Assembly (NCBI RefSeq): GCF_007290395.2
Contig: NZ_CP041656.2
Location: 434,001 to 498,000, forward strand
Direction: 5' to 3'
Length of the DNA stretch: 64,000 nucleotides
Source: Bradyrhizobium cosmicum
GTDB taxonomy: Bacteria > Pseudomonadota > Alphaproteobacteria > Rhizobiales > Xanthobacteraceae
In this document: one piece after another, positions 51,908 to 61,292 of the stretch
How the letters are laid out: each line of letters starts with the position of its first letter
Numbering within the stretch: the first letter of the stretch is position 1
Notes under the pieces: model-generated
Databases searched by the model: none
Seen by the model: only the letters and a program-made list of their open reading frames with translations
What the model was told of the DNA's origin: nothing
Made by a program: the position numbers and the translations under genes

Positions 51908-53407
51908 GTGTCCATCGATCGTTCGCGCATCGCGTCGCCGGCATTTCGCTCGAAAATCATGTCGGCCGATGATGCCGCCGCCCTCGTGCCGCACGGCGCC
52001 AATGTGGGCATGAGCGGCTTTACCGGATCCGGTCACCCGAAGGCGGTCCCGACGGCGCTGGCGCGCCGGATCGAGCAGGCGCATGCGCGCGGCGAACAGT
52101 TCCGGATCGGCGTGTGGACCGGGGCTTCGACCGCGCCCGAGCTGGATGGTGCGCTGGCCAAGGTCAACGGCGTCGAGATGCGCTTGCCCTACCAATCCGA
52201 TCCGATCACGCGCGAGCGCATCAATGCAGGCGCGATGGAGTACGTCGACATCCACCTCAGCCATGTCGCGCAGTTCGTCTGGTTCGGCTTTCTCGGACAT
52301 CTGGATGTCGCGCTGATCGAGGTCACGGCCATCCTGCCGGACGGCAGCTTGGTGCCCTCGAAGTCCATCGGCAACAACAAGACCTGGCTGGACCAGGCCG
52401 ATCGCATCATTATCGAGGTCAATTCGGGAATGAGCACGGCGCTGCAGGGGATGCACGACGTCTATTACGGCACCCGGCTGCCGCCGCACCGCAAGCCCAT
52501 TCCCATCATCGCGCCCGGCGACAGGATCGGCGAGACCACGTTTCGCTGCGATCCCGCCAAGGTCATTGCCGTGGTCGAAACCAATGCTCCGGACCGCGAC
52601 ACCAGCTTCGCCGCACCCGATGCGACGTCCGAAGCGATCGCCGGTCATATCCTCGAATTTCTGGGGCACGAGGTTCGCCGCGGCCGGCTACCGCCGGAAT
52701 TGCTGCCGATCCAGTCCGGCGTCGGCAACGTGGCCAATGCCGTGATGGCGGGACTCGAGAACGGCCCGTTCTCCGGGCTGACCGCCTATACCGAAGTGTT
52801 GCAGGACGGCATGCTGAACCTGGTTCGCTCCGGCCGGATGGTGCTCGCCTCCGCCACCGCGCTATCGTTCAGTGCCGACGCGACCCGGCAATTCGATCGC
52901 GACATCGAAAACCTCAAGACGAAAATCGTGCTGCGCACGCAGGAGATCTCCAACCATCCCGAGGTGATCCGGCGGCTCGGCGTGATCGCGATGAACGGAT
53001 TGATCGAGGCCGACATCTACGGCAACGTCAACTCGACCCACATTCGCGGCACCACCATCATGAACGGGATCGGCGGCTCCGGCGATTTCGCCCGCAACGC
53101 CTATCTCTCGATCTTCATGACGCCGTCGACCGCCAAGGGCGGATCGATCTCGGCAATCGTGCCGATGGTGACGCACGTCGATCACACCGAGCACGACGTG
53201 CAGATCATCGTGACCGAGCACGGTCTTGCCGATTTGCGCGGCCTGTCGCCGAAACAGCGGGCCGCGGTCGTCATCGGCAATGCAGCGCACCCGTCGTTCC
53301 GGCCGGCACTGAAGGATTATTTCGACCGTGCGTGCCGGCTCTCGCCTGGAAAGCACACGCCGCATCTGCTTGACGAAGCCTTCCGCATGGTCAATCCCTT
53401 GCGCTGA
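51908..53407 (+). CDS. Succinyl-CoA:acetate CoA-transferase / acetyl-CoA hydrolase family
   Basis: A 499-residue class I CoA-transferase. Catalytic Glu296 (AYTEVLQDGML), oxyanion/CoA region GVGNVANAVMAGLENGP, and the second conserved glycine cluster NGIGGSGDFARNAYLSIF. The family moves CoA from succinyl-CoA to acetate (or hydrolyses acetyl-CoA) and is used for acetate metabolism, including under low oxygen. Starts with GTG at 51908. The FNR/FixK-like box upstream fits oxygen control. Confidence 0.9.
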   Translation: MSIDRSRIASPAFRSKIMSADDAAALVPHGANVGMSGFTGSGHPKAVPTALARRIEQAHARGEQFRIGVWTGASTAPELDGALAKVNGVEMRLPYQSDPITRERINAGAMEYVDIHLSHVAQFVWFGFLGHLDVALIEVTAILPDGSLVPSKSIGNNKTWLDQADRIIIEVNSGMSTALQGMHDVYYGTRLPPHRKPIPIIAPGDRIGETTFRCDPAKVIAVVETNAPDRDTSFAAPDATSEAIAGHILEFLGHEVRRGRLPPELLPIQSGVGNVANAVMAGLENGPFSGLTAYTEVLQDGMLNLVRSGRMVLASATALSFSADATRQFDRDIENLKTKIVLRTQEISNHPEVIRRLGVIAMNGLIEADIYGNVNSTHIRGTTIMNGIGGSGDFARNAYLSIFMTPSTAKGGSISAIVPMVTHVDHTEHDVQIIVTEHGLADLRGLSPKQRAAVVIGNAAHPSFRPALKDYFDRACRLSPGKHTPHLLDEAFRMVNPLR

Positions 53408-53434
53408 AGAGCGCAGCCGCCGGGGCGGCCGCGT

Positions 53435-53713
53435 TCAGCTCGCGGGTCTTGCGTTGATCTGCGGCAAGCCGGGCTTGCGCTCGGGAAGCTTCTTTTTCGG
53501 AGGCGCGGGAAGCAGGCCTTCCCTGATCATCTGCTTGCGGGCGAGCTTGCGGGCCCGGCGAATGGCCTCGGCTTTCTCGCGTGTTTTCTTCTCTGAGGGC
53601 TTCTCGTAGGAGCGCCGCTGTTTCATCTCGCGAAAAACGCCTTCGCGCTGCATCTTCTTCTTCAGAACACGAAGCGCCTGATCGATGTTGTTGTCGCGGA
53701 CGAGGACCTGCAA
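53435..53713 (-). CDS. rpsU: 30S ribosomal protein S21
   Basis: A 92-residue small-subunit protein. The beginning [20 protein letters not shown] matches S21, followed by the usual basic helix ([18 protein letters not shown]). A Pro/Lys tail ([20 protein letters not shown]) makes it longer than the 71-residue E. coli protein. The start is TTG at 53713 with AAGGA 7 nt upstream; no in-frame ATG lies close by. Convergent with the CoA-transferase (27-bp gap). Confidence 0.93.
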   Translation of the reverse strand: MQVLVRDNNIDQALRVLKKKMQREGVFREMKQRRSYEKPSEKKTREKAEAIRRARKLARKQMIREGLLPAPPKKKLPERKPGLPQINARPAS

Positions 53714-53962
53714 TTGAAATTCCTTGGCTCAGCTGCGAAATGAGGCAGTCCTGCACGCAGCCGATTGCGCAGGAGTTTCATTGCGATCGTGAGGGTGACA
53801 GCAACGGCGATCTGGTCCGCCGGCCTCGAACACGCGAGCGACTTGGCATCGCGATACAGTTCGGGGCGACGTGAACACTCCCGGGCGGCCGTGTCAATCG
53901 ATAAGGCGTTCCTGGACGTCAATTCGCGGTCCGGAACCCGCGCGGGGCGGGGCGAGGGAGCG

Positions 53963-56626
53963 CTAGGCAGCCACCGCCTGCGCGGCCAACAATTGCTTCA
54001 GTTTCGCGGCCGGCACCGCTGGGCTGAACAGCCAGCCTTGCATCTGGCTGCATCCGAGCTGCCGCAGCACGTCGCGCTGGGCTTCGGTCTCGACGCCTTC
54101 GGCCGTCGTCGCCATGTGGCGGGCAGCGGCCATGTGCACCACCGCCTGCACGATCGGCGACGAGTCCTCGGGCTCGCCGATGTCGCTGATGAAGCTGCGG
54201 TCTATCTTGATCTTGTCGAAGGGGAAACGGTGCAGGTAGCTCAGCGAGGAATAGCCGGTGCCGAAATCGTCGAGCGCGATGCGCACGCCGAGCTCGCGCA
54301 GCTGCTGCAGGATCGTCAGCGCTTCCTCGTCGTCGCGGATCAGCACGGTTTCGGTGACCTCGAGCTCGAGCCGGCCGGGCGCGAGGCCTGATTCCGCGAG
54401 CGCCGCGGCGACCTTGAGCGCCAGCGTGCGGGCGCGGAACTGCACCGGAGAGACGTTGACGGCGACATGGATGTTGCCCGGCCAGCTGGCGGCTTCGGTG
54501 CAGGCCTGCTTCAGCACCCATTCGCCGATCTCGCCGATCAGCCCGGTTTCTTCGGCGACCGGAATGAAGTCGGCAGGCGAGATCATGCCGCGCTCGGGAT
54601 GGCGCCAGCGCAGCAGCGCCTCGCAGCCGGTGACGACATTGGCGGCAAGGTCGACCAGCGGCTGGTAATGCACCTCGAATTCGCCGCGGGCGAGCGCCTG
54701 GCGCAAATCGAGCTCGAGCTGCCGGCGCTGCCGCGCCTTGGCGTCGTATTCGGGCACGAACAGGCGGAAGGTGCGGCGGCCCTCCGACTTCGCCGCATAC
54801 ATCGCCAGATCGGCGCGCTTGAGCAGGTCGTCGAGATTGTCGCCATGGTCGGGCGCGATCGCGATGCCGATGCTGGCGTCAGTCGGAATCTCCTGGCCCT
54901 TGCAGTTCACGGGCGAGCGCAGCGCCTTGAGGATATCTTCAGCCAATGCCGTCAGTTCGGCCGGGTCGCTGGTTCCGGCCTTGACGATGGCGAACTCGTC
55001 GCCGCCGAGACGCGCGACGAGGTCGTTGCCGCTGACGCAGGCGCGCAGGCGGCTCGCGACCTGGCGCAGCAATTCGTCGCCGACCTCGTGACCGAGCGAA
55101 TCGTTGACGCCCTTGAACTCGTCGACGTCGATATAGAGGATCGCGAACGGCTTGCCCTGGGCCAGCTCCGCCACGCGGCGCTCCAGATGGCCGCGCATCA
55201 GTACGCGGTTGGGCAGGTCGGTCAGCGCGTCGTAATGCGCCATGTGCGCGATGCGCTCGTCGGCGCGGATGCGCTCGGTGACGTCGTCATGGGTGGCGAG
55301 CCAGCCGCCGGAGGCGCCGGGCTGGTTCTTGATCTCGATCAGGCGGCCGTCGGAAGTCTCCACGATGGCGCTCTGCGTCAGCCCGACCTGGCTCAGGATC
55401 CCGTCGCAATAGGCATCGACGTCGCCCTCGAACGAGCCGGTGTCGTGGCGGTGCTGGATCACGTCGCGGAAATAGGCGCCGGGCTTCACCACGTCGGTGG
55501 AGAGGCCGTACATCTCGATGTAGCGCCGGTTACAGACGATCAGCTGCTCGTCCTGATCGAACATCAGAAGGCCCTGCGTCATCGTGTTCAGGGCGGTGTC
55601 GAGCCGCTGCTTCTCGATCGACAGCCGGCGTGTCATCTGGCGGAAGATCAGATAGAGCGTGAGCACGAGCAGGCCGATCGACAGCACGGCGACGGCGACG
55701 AAGAATTTTGTTTGGGTGTGCCAGGTGGCGAGGGTCGCGTCCAGCGATCGGGTGGCGACCACGACCAGCGGTTCGCCGGTCAGCATGCGCGAGGCGACGA
55801 TACGGTCCTTGCCGTCCATCGGGCTGGCGAGCTGGGTCGTGACGAAAGTTCGCTCGAACACCGCCATCTGCTCGGGCGTGCCCTTGCGGTAGTTCTGCCC
55901 GATCATCGCGTCGACATGCGGAATGCGCGCGAGCAGCTGGCCGTTCTGGTGATGCATCGCGATCGAGGAGTCCTCGCCGAGCCCGCTCGATGCGAAGAAG
56001 GATTCCAGTTGCTCGGGCGCGATCGCGCGCGACACCATGCCCAGGAATTCGCCGTGCGGACCGGAGATGCGGCGTGCGAACACGATCGCGGGTCCGTCGC
56101 CGAGCCGGCCGGGCACGACCTCGATCTCTTCCTGTGCGGCGGGATCGTTCATGAGGCGGTTGAAATAGCCGCGGTCCGATACCGAGATGTCGGCGACCGG
56201 CCAGCGCTTCGACGAATTGATCAGCACGCCCCTGGAATCGAACAAATTGGCGCCGGCGACATCGGACCAGCCGCTGGCCTTGGCACGCAGCACCTCGTGC
56301 ATCGCAAGGGTGCCCATCTCGCTGCGGAAGATCTCGGTGGATTCGATGCCGTGGCTTTCGAGTTCGGCGATGATGCTCTTCTGGAGCACCGCGAAATCCT
56401 CGAACTCACGGTCGAAATGCCGGGCCAGCAGCCGCACGGCGCTTTCCAGGCTGTCGCGGCCGCTCTCGATCGCATTCTGCCGGAAGCGGTCGATGGTGAG
56501 CGCGGTGCCGATCGCCATCGCGACCATCAGCACGACGCCGCCGGCGATCAGCCACGTCAGCGGCGCGCCCTGCCAACGGCGGAGCGACGCGCGCATGCGC
56601 GCGGTCCATCGGATCGATGTGCCCAT
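53963..56626 (-). CDS. Membrane sensor with PAS, GGDEF and EAL domains
   Basis: An 887-residue c-di-GMP enzyme. N-terminal membrane helix (about 20-42), a periplasmic Cache-like sensor (about 45-310), a second helix (about 315-340), PAS (about 355-475), diguanylate-cyclase domain with intact GGDEF (541-545), and phosphodiesterase domain with EAL (669-671), ELEVTET, ALDDFGTGYSSL and TAEGVET all intact. The inhibitory I-site arginine before GGDEF is absent (SGND). Both activities are possible, and the sensor or PAS presumably selects between them. GGAGG 6 nt before the ATG. Confidence 0.92.
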   Translation of the reverse strand: MGTSIRWTARMRASLRRWQGAPLTWLIAGGVVLMVAMAIGTALTIDRFRQNAIESGRDSLESAVRLLARHFDREFEDFAVLQKSIIAELESHGIESTEIFRSEMGTLAMHEVLRAKASGWSDVAGANLFDSRGVLINSSKRWPVADISVSDRGYFNRLMNDPAAQEEIEVVPGRLGDGPAIVFARRISGPHGEFLGMVSRAIAPEQLESFFASSGLGEDSSIAMHHQNGQLLARIPHVDAMIGQNYRKGTPEQMAVFERTFVTTQLASPMDGKDRIVASRMLTGEPLVVVATRSLDATLATWHTQTKFFVAVAVLSIGLLVLTLYLIFRQMTRRLSIEKQRLDTALNTMTQGLLMFDQDEQLIVCNRRYIEMYGLSTDVVKPGAYFRDVIQHRHDTGSFEGDVDAYCDGILSQVGLTQSAIVETSDGRLIEIKNQPGASGGWLATHDDVTERIRADERIAHMAHYDALTDLPNRVLMRGHLERRVAELAQGKPFAILYIDVDEFKGVNDSLGHEVGDELLRQVASRLRACVSGNDLVARLGGDEFAIVKAGTSDPAELTALAEDILKALRSPVNCKGQEIPTDASIGIAIAPDHGDNLDDLLKRADLAMYAAKSEGRRTFRLFVPEYDAKARQRRQLELDLRQALARGEFEVHYQPLVDLAANVVTGCEALLRWRHPERGMISPADFIPVAEETGLIGEIGEWVLKQACTEAASWPGNIHVAVNVSPVQFRARTLALKVAAALAESGLAPGRLELEVTETVLIRDDEEALTILQQLRELGVRIALDDFGTGYSSLSYLHRFPFDKIKIDRSFISDIGEPEDSSPIVQAVVHMAAARHMATTAEGVETEAQRDVLRQLGCSQMQGWLFSPAVPAAKLKQLLAAQAVAA

Positions 56627-56740
56627 CCAGCCCTCCCGTGGGATGCAAGATGCAGCAAAACCGCCAAGACCCCGTTACCAGCAAGGGTTAGGAAATGATG
56701 AATCGGAGCGGAATTAGAAGGTTGGTGCGCCGGCCGGCGT

Positions 56741-57433
56741 TCACCGCCGAATTTCCCATTTCAGCGCTTCCGCATTCCCCTTGGTGAACATCTCCGGCAC
56801 GTCGAACTTGCCGGTCTTGAGGTCGTAACGGCACTTCCAGTCGGCCAGTCCCTTCACGGCGACGTTCTTTGGATGTTTGTCCATTTCGCCCGACAGCGAG
56901 ATGAGGAGGTAGCGGTTGTTGGGCCAGTCGACGCCGAGCCAGCGATAGGCATCTTCGGTGCCCTTCATCAGATTGGCCGAGATGTGGTAGTCGAGCTTCA
57001 TCTTCTTGGTGTCCGGCCGGCTGTGGAAATAGGCCCAGGCGAGATCGCTGAGCGACGTCTTGGTCGCGTTCACGAAAGCGCCGTTCTCGACATGGTAGAG
57101 AAACAGGTCCTGCGCGCCGGAGCCGGTCTTCTGCATCCGCACCAGCCATTGCGAGTCGGCGGTGAAGCGGAAGCCGGCGCCATAGCCCTGCTCCGGCTTT
57201 AGCTCGGTCATCTGCTCGCCGCGCCGCGCCCAGGCCTGCCATTTGACGTCCCAGTCGCCGCCGTCCTTCATGTACTGCTCGATCCGGGTGGCGCCGTCGG
57301 GCGAGGTGAAGGCGAGATCGGCATTGTCAGTGAGGACGTAGTCCGGCGGCGGGCCGGACCCGGCAAGCGCGGGGGAGGCGGCGAGCATCAAGGCGAGCGC
57401 CAGCCATGGCGCGGTGCGAAAAAGCGCGGTCAC
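56741..57433 (-). CDS. Exported hypothetical protein, 230 residues
   Basis: A secreted protein from the GTG at 57433 (AGGGA 6 nt upstream): signal peptide TALFRTAPWLALALMLAASP with cleavage near ALAGSG, then a soluble beta-rich domain with WD-like segments (DSQWLVRMQKTGSGAQDLFL, DLAWAYFHSRPDTKKMK). No family recognised. Divergent from the LysM gene across 151 bp. Confidence 0.7.
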   Translation of the reverse strand: MTALFRTAPWLALALMLAASPALAGSGPPPDYVLTDNADLAFTSPDGATRIEQYMKDGGDWDVKWQAWARRGEQMTELKPEQGYGAGFRFTADSQWLVRMQKTGSGAQDLFLYHVENGAFVNATKTSLSDLAWAYFHSRPDTKKMKLDYHISANLMKGTEDAYRWLGVDWPNNRYLLISLSGEMDKHPKNVAVKGLADWKCRYDLKTGKFDVPEMFTKGNAEALKWEIRR

Positions 57434-57584
57434 GGAAAATCCCTGAAAAATGCCGCAACGCGGCCTCGCTGATTTGACGTCGAGGGGGCCGCCCCGGTTC
57501 ATCCCATCGACCGTCTTGCTGCCGCAGCCAAATCGGCGCAATTTGCCGCCTTCGGCCGATTTGCCAGCCAAGGTTCATGTCCTG

Positions 57585-58631
57585 ATGATCACAGCGTCCA
57601 AGGCCTTCATTGCCCTCTGTCTGCTCGCATTGGTCGGCACCGTGCTGGTGATCGGCCCCACCGAGCTGCGCCGCCTCCTGCCGGGCGCGACCAAGACCGA
57701 GATCGCGGCGGCCGCGAAGCCGGAAGTCAGGCCGGAGCCGAAGGCCGAGGCGAAAGTCGAAGCCAAAGTCGACGCCAAGCCGGCAGCCAAACCTGAAGCC
57801 AGGCCCGACGAGCCAAAGCTTGCCGCCACGGCGCCGCCCGCGCCATCCGCGCCGAAGGCGGATGCGATGGCCGAGACGCAGAAGCAGGTTACGGCGCTGG
57901 CCGATCTGGTGCCGGCCAAGCCGCCGGCGGCCGCGACCGACGCGGGCCCCCGTTTCGACGTTGCGCGCGTCGACGATCATGGCGAGGCGGCGGTGATCGC
58001 GGGCGTGGCCGCGCCGGGCGCCAGGGTCGAGCTGCTGCGCGACGGCCAGCCGCTCGATGCTGTGGTGGCCGATGCGTCGGGCCAGTTCGTGATGACCCCG
58101 CCAAAGCTTCCCGCCGGCTCCTATGAACTGACCCTGCGCGCGAAATCGCCTGACGGCACCGTCATGCAATCCGCCCGCACCATGCCGGTGACCGTCGCCG
58201 AAGCCGCGCCGCCGCCCGCGCGCCCCGCGCCGGCCGCCCGGCCGGAGGCAAAGCAGGCCGACAAGCCGGATGACAAGTCGGACGTCGTCGCGGCTCTTCC
58301 GGGTCCGCGCCTGTCGTCCGCATCGGAGAAATCAGCGGCGCGGCCTAGGCTGACCGGCGCACCGAAGCCGCGGCTGATGGCACATGCGCCAGCCGCGCCG
58401 ACGCCCACGACGGTCGCATCGGCATCGACGGTGGACGTCTTCAACACCGCGCCCGCAGGGACCGGCAGCCGGGTGATCACCCGCGGCGACAGCCTGTGGA
58501 CCCTGAGCCGGCTCGCTTACGGCGACGGCGCCCGCTACGCCGTGATCTTCAACGCCAACCGCGACAAGATCCACAATCCCAATCTGATCTATCCCGGCCA
58601 GACCTTCGTGCTGCCGCAGAAGGCGGAGTGA
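57585..58631 (+). CDS. LysM domain cell-wall-binding protein with Ig-like domain
   Basis: A 348-residue protein with an N-terminal membrane segment (MITASKAFIALCLLALVGTV), a low-complexity Lys/Ala/Pro/Glu linker (KAEAKVEAKVDAKPAAK), an Ig-like repeat (AVIAGVAAPGARVELLRDGQ to ELTLRAKSPDG), and a C-terminal LysM domain (VITRGDSLWTLSRLAYGDGA to PGQTFVLPQ) that binds peptidoglycan. The start at 57585 is an ATG inside a longer open frame; AAGG is 11 nt upstream, so the exact start is uncertain. Confidence 0.85.
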   Translation: MITASKAFIALCLLALVGTVLVIGPTELRRLLPGATKTEIAAAAKPEVRPEPKAEAKVEAKVDAKPAAKPEARPDEPKLAATAPPAPSAPKADAMAETQKQVTALADLVPAKPPAAATDAGPRFDVARVDDHGEAAVIAGVAAPGARVELLRDGQPLDAVVADASGQFVMTPPKLPAGSYELTLRAKSPDGTVMQSARTMPVTVAEAAPPPARPAPAARPEAKQADKPDDKSDVVAALPGPRLSSASEKSAARPRLTGAPKPRLMAHAPAAPTPTTVASASTVDVFNTAPAGTGSRVITRGDSLWTLSRLAYGDGARYAVIFNANRDKIHNPNLIYPGQTFVLPQKAE

Positions 58632-58646
58632 GCTCAGCTCTCCCTT

Positions 58647-58732
58647 CGTCATGCCCGGGCTTGTCCCGGGCATCCACGGTCTTGATGGTGCGGATGAAGG
58701 CGTGGATGGCCGGGACAAGCCCGGCCATGACG
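58647..58732. repeat. Palindromic intergenic repeat (family E)
   Basis: 32-bp inverted arms 58647-58678 and 58701-58732 (CGTCATGCCCGGGCTTGTCC... and the complement) match at 30 of 32 positions around a 22-nt loop. This type (ATGCCCGGGCTTGTCCCGGG) is familiar from Bradyrhizobium intergenic regions. It lies directly after the LysM gene and could act as its terminator. Confidence 0.8.
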
Positions 58733-58904
58733 TCGTTGAGGCGGCCAGCCCCCATATGCGATCGCCCTGTCGCTGGCGGAAAAGAGTCTCATCCATGGCT
58801 CCGCCCGCGACGCTTTGACCGCCGCTGCTCCGGAACGTTTGGTTCCGCTTTGAGTCTTCTCCATGCGACGCAGTGCGCGCTTGGCGCTGGAGGAGGGCCA
58901 AGAA

Positions 58905-60206
58905 GTGGTCAACTCGTTGGTCAGGTCAGCGGTCATGTCGGGATCACGCCTGGGATTGGCGCTATCGGGCGCGGCGCTCGTGATGCTGATCGTGTTGCTG
59001 CCAGGCAAAGCCGAGGCGCAGTTCGGCATTCGCGGCGGTCCGCTGGGCGTCGCACGTTTCGCGGTCGGCCACGTCATCGGCATGTCGCGCCTGCGCCATT
59101 CCCGCATGGCGGTGCGCGGCGGCCGCTACCGCGCCGCCGCGTTGCGGTCGCAGGATCCCCGCGGTGCCCAGCGCGGCCAACTCGCCAATCCCTACGTTCT
59201 ACGTGCCGCACTCACGGCGCAGGCCGCGCTATCGGGCTGGCATGGCGGCCGCCGCCCGCAGGGCTGGTGGCGCCATCCCGACGGCAGCTATGGCTGGGTC
59301 GGCCCGGTGTTCTGGCCGTTCGCGCATGACGATCTCACCAATGCGATCATCCTTGGCGATGCCACAAGCCTCTCGCTCTACGGCTATGGCGACATCTATG
59401 CCGCGATCTTTTCGCCCTATGCGGCGACCGAACTCGCCGCCTACACCGCGCCGCCAACGAGGCGCGGGCGAAGGGTGCCGACCCCAGACGCCATCTGCGA
59501 TGCCAGCGACAGCGGCGGCCTGCCGGTCGACCGGATCGCCGCCGCCGTGCAGCCGAACGAATTGCAGCGCGCAGCGCTGGACGAGCTCGCGGCCGCCTGG
59601 AGTCTTGCGCGCGACACCATCCGCTCCGCCTGCCCGGCGCAGGCGCCGGCAAATGCCACGGAGCGCCTCGGCCTGATGCAGACGCGCATCGAGGCCATGA
59701 TCAAGGCAACGGATGCGATCGCCCCGCCGCTGGCCAAATTCGAAGGTCTGCTCGACGACGGCCAGAAGGCCAAGCTGGAGACGATCTCCGGCGAGCGCCG
59801 CGCCGCGCTCAGTGCGGCCCAGCGCAAGGACGCGCAAGCCGCCAGCGCTTGCGCGCCCGGCTATGATCCCCGCTACGATGTGCAGGCGCAGCGCCAGTAC
59901 GAGCAACTCGTGCAGCAGCAATGGCCCGCCGCCGAGATCGCGTCCACGCTGAGGCTCGACGAGGTCGCCCGCGCGCGGCTCGACGTGCTCCAGGACACCA
60001 CGCTGCGCACCATGGAAACGCTTAGCGCCTGCCCGACCAAGCCCGCCGCAACACCGCAGGGCCGTCTCGCCGCGGTGAAGGCGCGGCTGGAGACGATGCT
60101 GCAAGCCGTGAAAGGCGTCGGCGACGCGCTTGATGATTTCGAGGCGGATCTGAGTGACGAGCAGAAGGCGAGGTTCGAGGCGATCGGGCCGAAGCGGGGG
60201 GCGTAA
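58905..60206 (+). CDS. Exported Spy/CpxP-like (LTXXQ) protein with duplicated domain
   Basis: A 433-residue exported protein. The signal peptide ends near GKAEAQFG, followed by a Gly/Arg-rich stretch (FGIRGGPLGVARFAVGHVIG) with a PFAHDDL region. Two copies of an LTXXQ-type helical unit follow: about 220-310 (ELQRAALDELAAAWSLARDT ... DDGQKAKLETI) and about 340-425 (RLDEVARARLDVLQDTTLRT ... LSDEQKARFEAI). Spy/CpxP proteins are periplasmic chaperones and stress sensors. GTG at 58905 with GGAGGG 7 nt upstream. Its stop abuts the stop of the convergent next gene with no gap. Confidence 0.78.
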   Translation: MVNSLVRSAVMSGSRLGLALSGAALVMLIVLLPGKAEAQFGIRGGPLGVARFAVGHVIGMSRLRHSRMAVRGGRYRAAALRSQDPRGAQRGQLANPYVLRAALTAQAALSGWHGGRRPQGWWRHPDGSYGWVGPVFWPFAHDDLTNAIILGDATSLSLYGYGDIYAAIFSPYAATELAAYTAPPTRRGRRVPTPDAICDASDSGGLPVDRIAAAVQPNELQRAALDELAAAWSLARDTIRSACPAQAPANATERLGLMQTRIEAMIKATDAIAPPLAKFEGLLDDGQKAKLETISGERRAALSAAQRKDAQAASACAPGYDPRYDVQAQRQYEQLVQQQWPAAEIASTLRLDEVARARLDVLQDTTLRTMETLSACPTKPAATPQGRLAAVKARLETMLQAVKGVGDALDDFEADLSDEQKARFEAIGPKRGA

Positions 60207-61169
60207 TCACCCGCAGGCCCAGTCGAACTTCATGTCCCTGAAGTCGAGCTGCGCGTTGCCGCCGCCGAAATTGTAGCCGCCGAAATATTCCTCGAACTCG
60301 ATGTAGAACGGGCTCATCTCCGGCACCGCCTGGCAGGGCCGCATGGTGCCGCCGAGATGGTTGAGGGCGTGGTCCTTGCCCCAGTCGTGCAGGCGGAAAT
60401 TATCGCGGCCCGGCACGCCGCCGGCATAGTAGTAATAAGGCTGATAGCCGGTTGGCGGGTTTTGCCTTGTGTGCTCGTCCTGCGGGCCCTTGCCGGCATT
60501 CGGATCGCTCGCGCGCGGCGCGATCGCGATCGCGCGGGTCTCGGTGAGATTGCCGCGCGGCGGCGCGGCGAACATCTTCTTCGCATGGGGCGCGGCGGCC
60601 TCGAAGAACGCGTTGGCGCCTCCGACATCGAGCCAGCGCGGCCGATCCGCCATCGCCAGCGCAAGCGGTGCCGGCGGCGTCGCGAACGCGCCGTCATATT
60701 CGGTCTGGGTCAGCAGCAGCGCGGCATATGCGTAGTCGAGGATGTCAGTCATGCGCGACAGCCGCGGATGCGCGGGGCGCGCCAGCGCCGCCTCGCGGAT
60801 TTCAGGATCGTCCGGCGCGCCGCCGTCATTGTGATCGGGCGCGGTGGCAAAGAATGACACCGCGACGATGTCCTCGCCATGCACGCGATAATCCTCCGGC
60901 AGCAGAAGCGTGAAGCCGTGCATCAGCGGAAACCCTGTGACGGGATCGAGCGGCCATTGCTCGCTGCTGATGCCCGGCGGCAGGCCGTAGATCCAACCCT
61001 GGTCGCGCCCGCGATCGGCGGGCCGGTCCAGCATCTGCAAATCATACGCACGCGAAGGCAAGGCAAACGCCACGGTCGTCTCCCATCCGAGTCCTGTCTC
61101 GATGTCGAGGCGATCGTTGGTCGCAGGGAGGAGGGATGTGGTTCGTGAGAAGAGGAGAGATGTTGCCAT
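60207..61169 (-). CDS. Hypothetical protein, 320 residues
   Basis: A soluble protein I do not recognise. Distinctive segments are HGFTLLLPEDYRVHGEDIVA, WLDVGGANAFFEA, HDWGKDHALNHLGGTMRPC and the C-terminus FRDMKFDWACG. The composition (Tyr, Pro, Asp, Gly-rich, few charges) suggests a beta-rich domain. The ATG at 61169 has no good Shine-Dalgarno and is 2 bp from the end of the bipartite repeat at 61172, so the true N-terminus may have been lost or replaced. Confidence 0.6.
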   Translation of the reverse strand: MATSLLFSRTTSLLPATNDRLDIETGLGWETTVAFALPSRAYDLQMLDRPADRGRDQGWIYGLPPGISSEQWPLDPVTGFPLMHGFTLLLPEDYRVHGEDIVAVSFFATAPDHNDGGAPDDPEIREAALARPAHPRLSRMTDILDYAYAALLLTQTEYDGAFATPPAPLALAMADRPRWLDVGGANAFFEAAAPHAKKMFAAPPRGNLTETRAIAIAPRASDPNAGKGPQDEHTRQNPPTGYQPYYYYAGGVPGRDNFRLHDWGKDHALNHLGGTMRPCQAVPEMSPFYIEFEEYFGGYNFGGGNAQLDFRDMKFDWACG

Positions 61170-61171
61170 TA

Positions 61172-61279
61172 TGCCGGTGTTTTGCCCGACGCGTCAATGA
61201 AAAATTCGTAAAATCAGCAGGCCGGAGATTTGCAATGTTAGCCAGCGCCTTGCCTACTGTGCATGGGGTTGTTTTCGAC
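61172..61279. repeat. Bipartite intergenic repeat (family B, copy 2)
   Basis: Shares its left end (TGCCGGTGTTTTGCCCGACG at 61172-61191) and right end (TACTGTGCATGGGGTTGT..., 61255-61279) with 8374-8639, but encloses only about 57 bp. The left end abuts the start codon of the minus-strand gene at 61169; the right end is 14 bp from the cyclase stop. Confidence 0.75.
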
Positions 61280-61292
61280 GGTTCTGTTTTGC

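Noticed and set aside
54467..56698. A 743-codon plus-strand frame over the GGDEF-EAL gene
   Set aside because: Shadow of the minus-strand gene; no domain and unnatural Asp/His/Arg composition.
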